Part shown: positions 18,484 to 25,166 of the stretch, piece by piece | How the letters are laid out: each line of letters begins with the position of its first letter | Numbering within the stretch: position 1 is the first letter of the stretch | Origin: Palsa-504 sp963742795 | Lineage (GTDB): Bacteria; Actinomycetota; Actinomycetes; Streptosporangiales; Streptosporangiaceae | Assembly (NCBI GenBank): GCA_963742795.1 | Contig: CAVUNL010000013.1 | Span: forward strand, 310,001 to 374,000 | Length of the DNA stretch: 64,000 nucleotides | Reading direction: 5' to 3' | Program-made: the position numbers and the translations under genes | The notes under the pieces: model-generated | Seen by the model: the letters and a program-made list of their open reading frames with translations, nothing else | Told to the model about the DNA's origin: nothing | The model's database searches: none

Positions 18484-19473
18484 ATGACTATTGATTCGTT
18501 CACGGGAAAGCTCGCTGTCGTGACCGGCGGCGGGTCGGGCATGGGCCGCGAGCTGACCCGCCAGCTGGCGGCCCAGGGCTGCTCGGTGGCGGCCTGCGAC
18601 CTGAACCCGGACACGATGGCCGAAACGGTGGCCCTGGTGCGGGCGGAGGCCCCGCCCGGCGTCCGGGTCACCGGTCACACCTGCGACGTCGCGTACGAGG
18701 CGCAGGTGCTGCGGTTCCGCGACGAGGTGCTCGCCGAGCACGCCAGCGATCACGTCGACCTGGTCTTCAGCAACGCCGGGGCCGGCGGCGGGGGGAGCTT
18801 CGCGGCGGGCGGCCGCGAGGAGTGGGAGCGCATCTTCGCCATCGACTGGTGGGGCGTCTACTACTGCGCCCGCGCGTTCTTGCCGCTGCTGATCGCCAGC
18901 GGCGACGGGGTGCTGGTCAACACCAGCAGCGTGAACGGGTTCTGGGCATCGCTGGGCCCGGGCATGCCGCAGACCGCGTACAGCACGGCCAAGTTCACGG
19001 TCCGGGGGTTCACCGAGGCGCTGATCGAGGACCTGCGGACCAATGCGCCGCAGGTCCGGGTGGCGCTGGTGCTGCCGGGTCACGTGGGCACCAACATCGT
19101 GACCAACAGCCTTCGCGCCCGGGGCCTGCCCGAGCCGGAGCGGATGAGCGACGCCCAGGTGTCCGAGGTGATCCCGGCCGGCATGCGGGATGTGCTGATC
19201 AAGGGCGGCATCCTGCCCGAGGGGGCGACCGGCGACGACCTGCGCCAGTTCCTGGTCCAGGCCAACACCGACTTCCGGGATAAGGCCCCGGTCAGCGCGG
19301 CTCAGGCGGCGACCATCATCCTGGACGGCGTGCGCGCGGGGTCCTGGCGGATCCTGATCGGCAAGGACGCCAAGATGATCGACGAGCGGGTGCGGGCCAA
19401 GCCCGAGGCCGCCTACGACTACGCCGAGCTGTTCGCCGGCCTGACCGGCAGCGGCGGCGACCAGGCCAGCTGA
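18484..19473 (+). CDS. Short-chain dehydrogenase/reductase
   Basis: 329 residues, longer than a minimal SDR. TGGGSGMG is at 14-21, an acidic D39 after beta-2 suggests NAD use, NAGAGGGG is at about 97, and the catalytic serine lies in NTSSVNGFW with Y166 and K170 (YSTAK). The C-terminal 90 residues (from about 235) form an extra helical extension as in oxidoreductases of the SDR class annotated in mycobacteria. The substrate is unknown. GGAGG precedes ATG 18484 at good spacing. It shares its promoter motif with the following ABC exporter and so is probably co-regulated with it. Confidence 0.85.
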   Translation: MTIDSFTGKLAVVTGGGSGMGRELTRQLAAQGCSVAACDLNPDTMAETVALVRAEAPPGVRVTGHTCDVAYEAQVLRFRDEVLAEHASDHVDLVFSNAGAGGGGSFAAGGREEWERIFAIDWWGVYYCARAFLPLLIASGDGVLVNTSSVNGFWASLGPGMPQTAYSTAKFTVRGFTEALIEDLRTNAPQVRVALVLPGHVGTNIVTNSLRARGLPEPERMSDAQVSEVIPAGMRDVLIKGGILPEGATGDDLRQFLVQANTDFRDKAPVSAAQAATIILDGVRAGSWRILIGKDAKMIDERVRAKPEAAYDYAELFAGLTGSGGDQAS

Positions 19474-19493
19474 GCGCCTGAACCTTAGCGCAC

Positions 19494-19516
19494 TGTGGGT
19501 GATTCCACCCCTGCCG
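19494..19516. promoter_or_regulatory. Second copy of the operator-like palindrome, before the ABC operon
   Basis: The core GGGTGATTCCACCC (19497-19510) lies 65 bp before the ABC ATPase start. It matches the site upstream of the SDR gene at 22 of 23 positions, including the flanking TGT and CTGCCG. Only one base of the inner symmetry differs. Confidence 0.6.
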
Positions 19517-19575
19517 CCGGCTGGGCGAGCGGCCGAATCTGTAGGTGAGGGCCGCAAGAGCCTACGGAGGATGAG

Positions 19576-20550
19576 ATGAGGGTTCAGATGATGACCAGTA
19601 CCCGCGAGCCGGCGCAGGCCGCGGGCAGGCCGGCGGTGGAGATCGAGCACCTTCGCAAGACCTACGGGAGCGTGGTCGCGGTGGACGACGTCTCGTTCTC
19701 GGTGGCCGAGGGCGAGATCTTCGGCATCCTCGGCCCGAACGGGGCGGGCAAGACCACCACCGTCGAGTGCGCCATCGGGCTCCGGTCACCGGATTCGGGG
19801 ACGATCCGGCTGATGGGCCTGGACCCGCGCACCGACCGGGACCGGATCCGGGAGATCGTGGGGGTGCAGCTCCAGGAGAGCGCCTTCCCGGCCAAGCTCA
19901 GGGTCGGGGAGATCCTCGAGGAGTTCCGGTCCTTCTACCGTCAGCCCGCCGACGTCAGCGACCTGATCGAGACACTCGGGCTGGCCGGTAAGCGCCGGGC
20001 CTACTACCGGTCGCTGTCCGGCGGCCAGCGGCAGCGCCTGTCGGTCGCGCTGGCGCTCATCGGCGCCCCGAAGATCGCGGTGCTCGACGAGATGACGACC
20101 GGCCTGGACCCGCAGGCCCGCCGCGACGCCTGGGCGCTGATCGAAGGCGTGCGCGACCGCGGCGTGACGATCGTGCTGGTGACGCACTTCATGGAGGAAG
20201 CCGAGCGGCTCTGTGACCGCGTGGCGCTGATCGACCACGGGCGCATCGTCGCCCTGGACACCCCGGCCAACCTGACCGTGCGGGCCCAGGGCGGGAAGAC
20301 CGTGCGGTTCGTCCCCTCGGCCCCCTTCGACGACCGGGTGCTGACCGCGCTGCCCGAGGTGACGCGGGTCGAGCACGAGGGCCAGCACGTCATCGTCACC
20401 GGGACCGGGGAACTGGTCAGCGCGGTGATCCTGGCTCTGCACGCGGCCGGCCTGGAGGCGCGGGACGTGCAGCTCGACGCCTCGAGCCTGGAGGACGCCT
20501 TCGTCCGGCTCACCGGAACGCATCTGCACCAGGAGGGAGAGCAGTCATGA
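19576..20550 (+). CDS. ABC transporter ATP-binding protein (DrrA/ABC-2 export type)
   Basis: 324 residues. Walker A GPNGAGKT is at 53-60, the signature LSGGQ at 147-151, Walker B IAVLDE at 167-172, and the H-loop VTHFMEEAE follows. The C-terminal extension of about 80 residues (DVQLDASSLEDAFVRLTG) is typical of the DrrA/CcmA-type ATPases of ABC-2 exporters that move drugs, lipids or polyketides. The stop overlaps the permease start (ATGA), so the two are translationally coupled. It is regulated, probably together with the SDR, through the palindrome upstream. Confidence 0.9.
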   Translation: MRVQMMTSTREPAQAAGRPAVEIEHLRKTYGSVVAVDDVSFSVAEGEIFGILGPNGAGKTTTVECAIGLRSPDSGTIRLMGLDPRTDRDRIREIVGVQLQESAFPAKLRVGEILEEFRSFYRQPADVSDLIETLGLAGKRRAYYRSLSGGQRQRLSVALALIGAPKIAVLDEMTTGLDPQARRDAWALIEGVRDRGVTIVLVTHFMEEAERLCDRVALIDHGRIVALDTPANLTVRAQGGKTVRFVPSAPFDDRVLTALPEVTRVEHEGQHVIVTGTGELVSAVILALHAAGLEARDVQLDASSLEDAFVRLTGTHLHQEGEQS

Positions 20551-21322
20551 CTAGCCTGACCATTGGGCGGCCGAGGGCGTCGCGCGCCGCGTTCGGCCAG
20601 ATCGTCCGCAACGAGGCCCGGCTCGCCTGGCGGCAGCCGGCCGGAATCATCGTCAGCATCGGGATCTCCCTGGGACTGCTGGTCATCTTCGGCGAGATAT
20701 CTGTGTTCCGGCAGACCTCCGCGAACCTCGGCGGCCTGTCCGCGTTCGACGTCTACATCCCGATCCTCATCGCGTTCGCGATCGGCGTCATCGCGCTGAC
20801 GTACCTGCCCGGCCCGCTGGTCTCCTACCGGGAGCAGGGCATCCTGCGCCGTCTGTCGACTACGCCGGCGCCGGCCTCCTGGGTGCTGGGCGCCCAGCTC
20901 GTCGTCCAGACGTGCCTGATGCTGATCTCGATCCTGCTCCTGCTGATCGTGAGCATCGTGTTCTTCGGGGCGAGCGAGCCGAAGAACCCGGGCGGGCTGA
21001 TCCTGGCGGTTCTCTTGGCCATCGCGGCGCTGTTCACGATCGGCCTGACCATCGCGGCGGTGGCCTGGACCGCCTCCGCCGCGCGCGGCCTCATGGCCGC
21101 GGCGTTCTACCCGCTCATGTTCTTCGCCGGGCTGTGGTATCCGGTCCAGCTCCTGCCGGGCGCCTTCCAGGCCATCAGCCACTACACCCCGCTCGGCGCG
21201 GCGGTGCAGGCGATGCAGGCCGCGATGAACGTGGGCTCCCCCCGGCCCAACCGCTGCTGGTGCTGGCGGCTTACGCGCTGGTGTTCGGCTACCTGGCCAA
21301 GCGCTTCTTCCGCTGGGAGTAG
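20547..21322 (+). CDS. ABC-2 type permease (one frameshift near the 3' end)
   Basis: About 258 residues with six predicted membrane helices (for example IIVSIGISLGLLVIFGEISV and LMAAAFYPLMFFAGLWYPVQ). It belongs to the ABC2_membrane family, partner of the preceding ATPase. At about 21233-21245 one G seems to be missing from a GGGG run (GTGGGCTCCCCCC). The normal ending AQPLLVLAAYALVFGYLAKR, then FFRWE and TAG 21320-21322, is thus in another frame. Without correction the frame reads on to 21698 through the next genes. The simple repair suggests an assembly error rather than a dead gene. Confidence 0.8.
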
Positions 21323-21332
21323 CGCGAAGACA

Positions 21333-21386
21333 ATCGTGGATCGCTACCTCCCCTGGCGGGCGGTAACGATCCACGATCCTTTTATA
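21333..21386 (+). terminator. Terminator after the ABC operon
   Basis: ATCGTGGATCG (21333-21343) pairs perfectly with CGATCCACGAT (21367-21377), with further TACC/GGTA pairing inside. It is followed by CCTTTTATAC. It directly follows the permease stop. Confidence 0.75.
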
Positions 21387-21425
21387 CGTCCCGGGCCTCT
21401 TCGCGGCAGGTCGTGGTCAGCTGCA

Positions 21426-21545
21426 TCACCTGTCACCGACCAGCCGGGCGAGCGTGACGGCCTGGCTGCCCGTGCCCGCCTCACCGACCGTGACCAGGTC
21501 CGGCTCGCTGTCCAGCAGGATGCGGAGGATGGCGAAGCCGTCATT
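21426..21545 (-). pseudogene. Fragment of a NarL-type response-regulator receiver domain
   Basis: On the minus strand, directly behind the stop of the Asp-box lipoprotein gene but in another frame, the sequence reads GFAILRILLDSEPDLVTVGE then AGTGSQAVTLARLVGDR and TGA. This is the alpha1-beta2-alpha2 part of a LuxR/NarL receiver (compare the usual RAGF..IL..EPD..VVGEA.DG). There is no start codon, no phospho-acceptor Asp and no HTH, so it is a relic of about 37 codons. Confidence 0.55.
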
Positions 21546-22938
21546 CCACCGTGGCCGCGAAGAGATCCAGCTTCCCGGTCCGGGTGTCGTTCCACACGAG
21601 ATAGAAAGCCCCGGCGCCGCTGGCGATGCCCTGCCAGTCGCCGATCCACCAGATGCCGTACTTCCCGCGGGTGCCCGTCGTCGGGTCGAGGGGATTAAAG
21701 GGAGCGGTCGTCACCCGCAGCATTGGCCCGAAGCGGAGTTCTCCAGCTCTTGAGACAACCAGGACTTCGTCTATGTGGCCGTTCGCCAGGGCAAAGGCGG
21801 AAATCGCGACCCGGCCCGCCTCATCGACCGCCACGTTCGGCTGGAAGTAGATCACGCCGTCGCCGGGAGTCGCGGTCACCGGCTTGGACCAGGTTCGGCC
21901 GCGATCGTAGGATGCGGTCACCACGATGTCCGAGTGCGCGGATCCCGGCTTGTGCGTGGTAAACGCGACGTACAGGGCATCGCCCTGGGGAGAGGCGCCG
22001 ACCGTCGGGCCGCTGTTGGGCCTGACGCCGCCGGGCAGTGCGATGGCCGCCGATTCGGCCCCCAGATGGACCGGAGCGGCAAAGCTGTGTCCCGCATCGG
22101 TCGAGAGGACGGCGAAGACCTGGCCGGTCATGTCCCCGAACGAGTCCTGCCGGGTTGTCCAGTCGAAGACCGCGCACACCAGGCCGTCAGGTCCGGCGGC
22201 CAGCTGTGGGCCCGCGCTCACCAGCGACGGGGTCCTGGCCTCACCCAGGATCCGGCGCGGCGGCTCGAAGCTCGCTCCGCCGTCGGTGGAGCGGGTGAAG
22301 TCGAGAGCCGTGTGCGAGGCGCCGGCGCCCCAGGCTACGTAGACGTTGTGCCGTGACGGGGTCTGGCCTTGGTCGGCGGCCACCCAAGGGTGATCGCTAT
22401 ATATGCCCTCGACCAGGGTCACCGGTGCCGAGAAGCTACGCCCGCCGTCGTCGGTCCGCCACACGTAAACGGCGCGGTTAGCGTCGGGGTGCGTGGGGGT
22501 GAGGTTGGAACCATGCCCAGAACGCGCGGCGCAGACATAGCCGCGGCCGTCCCCGCCGAAGGCGACAGTTACGTCGTCGCCAGCCGGACCGGCCGCAGGC
22601 TGCGCTGGCATGCCGCCGATGTGCCAGCTCGCGCCTCCGTCAACCGAGACATAGGTCAGGATGAACTCAGGAGTGAACGGCGAGCCTTGGCAGGCGACAA
22701 GGAGCTGGCGAGGGTGCAGGGGGTTCGCCGCAAGCGACGGCCCAACATGCTCCCTGTACCGGTCGCGACTGACGCGGACGTTCAAAGCGACCGTCGATGC
22801 CGGGCTTGCCGGCGAAGGGGATGCCGTCCTGTCGCAGGATGGAAGCGCCGCCAGGGCCGCCACGGCCACTCCGCCACGGAGCAGGCTCCGGCGGGAGATC
22901 AGATCATCGATCCGAAGTAGCGAGGGATGTTCACTCAT
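21541..22938 (-). CDS. Tat-exported lipoprotein with Asp-box (sialidase-like) propeller
   Basis: 465 residues from ATG 22938. The N-terminus has a twin-arginine signal (SRRSLLRGG) and a lipobox-like ALPSC, so it is probably folded before export and lipid-anchored. The mature part has at least five Asp-box motifs (SVDGGASW, TDDGGRSF, STDGGASF, STDAGHSF, SYDRGRTW), diagnostic of the BNR/sialidase six-bladed propeller. The catalytic arginine triad and Tyr-Glu pair of true sialidases could not be confirmed, so the activity is unknown; glycan binding or hydrolysis is possible. It is divergent from the two-component system, with shared repeats in between. Confidence 0.8.
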   Translation of the reverse strand: MSEHPSLLRIDDLISRRSLLRGGVAVAALAALPSCDRTASPSPASPASTVALNVRVSRDRYREHVGPSLAANPLHPRQLLVACQGSPFTPEFILTYVSVDGGASWHIGGMPAQPAAGPAGDDVTVAFGGDGRGYVCAARSGHGSNLTPTHPDANRAVYVWRTDDGGRSFSAPVTLVEGIYSDHPWVAADQGQTPSRHNVYVAWGAGASHTALDFTRSTDGGASFEPPRRILGEARTPSLVSAGPQLAAGPDGLVCAVFDWTTRQDSFGDMTGQVFAVLSTDAGHSFAAPVHLGAESAAIALPGGVRPNSGPTVGASPQGDALYVAFTTHKPGSAHSDIVVTASYDRGRTWSKPVTATPGDGVIYFQPNVAVDEAGRVAISAFALANGHIDEVLVVSRAGELRFGPMLRVTTAPFNPLDPTTGTRGKYGIWWIGDWQGIASGAGAFYLVWNDTRTGKLDLFAATVE

Positions 22939-23013
22939 GGCTTGCCACAGGCCTCCAAATCGGGCTTGCAGGTCTCCTCTTGACTGGACCATCAGGAACC
23001 AGGTTTAGGAGGC

Positions 23014-23105
23014 GACAGGTGACGTCAAAGTCACATCTGTCACCTGGCTGTCACCCCTGGCCGACCGCACGGCCAGAACCTGCCATGCTGGGAAACAGGT
23101 GACAG
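23014..23105. promoter_or_regulatory. Cluster of CTGTCACC sites in the divergent promoter
   Basis: CTGTCACC occurs at 23037-23044 and again at 23048-23055, exactly 11 bp apart. The reverse form GGTGACAG lies at 23098-23105 and the related GACAGGTGAC at 23014-23023. Direct repeats with an 11-bp period are the usual target of OmpR-family response regulators, and the regulator gene begins at 23108. The last copy overlaps its ribosome-binding region. Confidence 0.6.
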
Positions 23106-23107
23106 CC

Positions 23108-23770
23108 ATGCGAGTCCTGATTGCGGAAGACGACGACCGGCTGGCCCAGGCGGTGGCGGCCGGGCTGCGCCGCAGGGGTATGACCGTCGATGTGGCCCTC
23201 GACGGCAGCGACGCCCTGGACCGGCTTACGACTGGCCGGTACGACGTTGTGGTGCTGGACCGGGACCTGCCCGGCGTGCACGGCGACGAGATCTGCCGGC
23301 ACCTGGCGAGGGAGCGCTCGGAGAGCCGGATCCTCATGCTCACCGCCGCCCGCTCGGTCCGCGACCGGGTCGAGGGCCTCGGTCTGGGCGCCGACGACTA
23401 TCTGCCCAAGCCGTTCGACTTTACCGAGCTGGTCGCCCGTATTCAGGCGCTGGCCCGGCGCCCTGGAGCCCCGCCGCCGTCTGGGCTGGGCTACCGGGAT
23501 CTCAGCATGGACCCGGCCCGCCGGATCGCCACCCGCGGCGGGCGTCGGCTCCCGCTGACCCCGAAGGAATTCGCTGTGCTGGAATGCCTACTCAAGGCCG
23601 ACGGACGGCCAGTACCCGCCAGGGAACTGCTGCAGCGGGTGTGGGATGAGGCCGCCGACCCCGTCACCACCACCGTGAAGACCACCATCGGCAGGCTGCG
23701 GGCCAAGCTCGGGGATCCGCCGGTCATCGAGACCGTCCGCGGCGGCGGCTACCGCATCGGAGGATCATGA
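23108..23770 (+). CDS. OmpR-family response regulator
   Basis: 220 residues. The receiver domain has the acidic pocket E7-D8-D9, phospho-acceptor D51, T79 and K101. The C-terminal winged helix (LTPKEFAVLECLLKADGRPV, then KTTIGRLRAKLGDPP and VRGGGYRIG) is complete. It receives phosphate from the histidine kinase encoded next and binds DNA as a dimer. Start ATG 23108 is used here; GTG 23099 in the same frame is possible. The stop overlaps the kinase start (ATGATG). Likely autoregulated through the CTGTCACC sites upstream. Confidence 0.9.
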   Translation: MRVLIAEDDDRLAQAVAAGLRRRGMTVDVALDGSDALDRLTTGRYDVVVLDRDLPGVHGDEICRHLARERSESRILMLTAARSVRDRVEGLGLGADDYLPKPFDFTELVARIQALARRPGAPPPSGLGYRDLSMDPARRIATRGGRRLPLTPKEFAVLECLLKADGRPVPARELLQRVWDEAADPVTTTVKTTIGRLRAKLGDPPVIETVRGGGYRIGGS

Positions 23771-25072
23771 TGCCCGCGTTCTACCGCCCGGACGTGGCCC
23801 GTCGTCGGCTACGGCTACCCCGCCGCACCGCCCGGCTGCGGCTGACGGCCCTGTACGGCGGGCTGTTCCTCGGCTGCGGCGCGATCCTGCTTGCGGCCAC
23901 GTACGTGCTGGTGGAGCATGCGATCGATCCTTCCGACTTCTGCGGCCGGCTGCAGGCAGCTGGCTAGCGCCCCCGTCGTGGATGCCTGCTCCCAGCGGCG
24001 CTCTACCCAGCTAGTGACGGTGCTGGCGAAGGAGATAGCCGGGAGCGACCTGAGACAAGTGCTGATTCAGGCGCCCGCCGCCCTGGCGATTGTCACCGCC
24101 CTCGCCCTCGCCCTCGGCTGGCTCGTGGCCGGCCGGATGCTGCGCCCGCTGGCCACGATCACCGCCGCCGCCCGCCGGATCTCGGCCAGCAACCTGCATC
24201 AGCGCCTGGCACTACGTGGACCCGATGACGAGCTCAAGGCCCTCGGCGATACCCTTGATGACCTGTTCGGGCGGCTTGAGGCCGCCTTCGAGGCGCAGCG
24301 GCATTTCGTCGCCAACGCCTCACATGAGCTGCGCACCCCCCTCACCCGCGAGCGCACCATGCTGCAGGTCGCGCTTGACGACCCCGACACCACCGCCGAG
24401 ACGTGGCGGAACACCGCCCTAGACGTACTCGCCTCCAACGCAGAACAGGAGAGCCTCATCGAGGCGCTGCTCGCCCTGGCCACCAGCGAAGGCGGCCTTG
24501 ACCGGCGTGAGCCCGTCGACCTGGCCGCCATCACCGGCGAGGTCCTGCTCGCCCGCCGCCCCGAAGCCAGCCGCCAGAGACTACGCGTCCAAGCCGCAAT
24601 CCAGCCCGCAGTCCTGGACGGTGACCCGCTGCTGACCGAACGGCTGGCGGCCAACCTGATCGACAACGCTGTCCGGCACAACGTCCCCGACGGGTACCTC
24701 ACGGTCACCACCGCTGCCAGAGACGGCCGCGCCATTCTCTCGGTGTCCAGCAGCGGGCTAGTCATCCCGCCTGCCAAGGTCGGCCGGCTCTTCCAGCCCT
24801 TCCAGCGGCTGCATCCGCGCGGCACTCCCAACAGTGGCGGCCACGGCCTCGGCCTGTCCATTGTCCGCGCCATCGCCGCCGCCCACGGTGCCGCGATCAC
24901 CGCGCGCGCACGTCCCGGCGGCGGCCTGTCCGTCGATGTCACCTTCCCCCGCACCGCGAGCCCGCCAGCGTCCCAGCGACGGAAACACGGATCAGCTCAT
25001 CATGATTGTCCGGCCTCAGTTGAGTTGTCAGGTAAGCGGTCACTCGAGCTGGGCGTTTACCACTTTGACTGA
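23767..25072 (+). CDS. Sensor histidine kinase (one frameshift)
   Basis: About 430 residues once the shift near 23955-23965 is bridged. The first frame gives a basic N-terminus and membrane helix 1 (YGGLFLGCGAILLAATYVLV), then stops at 23967. The second continues with the periplasmic loop, helix 2 (LAIVTALALALGWLVAGRML) and a HAMP segment. The H box is SHELRTPLTRER, the N box NLIDNAVRHN and the G2 box GHGLGLSIV. The partner is the preceding response regulator. The sensor loop is only about 50 residues. The final 30 residues after TFPRTA look non-native and lie inside a direct-repeat region, so the 3' end may have been altered by an insertion. Confidence 0.8.
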
Positions 25073-25104
25073 GAACGCAAGTGTGAATTGTCTCAGTTGA
25101 GTTG
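25015..25104. repeat. 13-bp direct repeats CTCAGTTGAGTTG around the kinase 3' end
   Basis: Identical copies at 25015-25027 and 25092-25104 flank the last codons and stop of the histidine kinase gene. They may mark the ends of a small lost insertion or an IS footprint. No transposase-like sequence lies between them. Confidence 0.5.
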
Positions 25105-25166
25105 GCATTTCCCGGGCCGGGTGCGCCCGTGTACTGGATGCTGCCCTACATTCTAGCCGACTCCAC

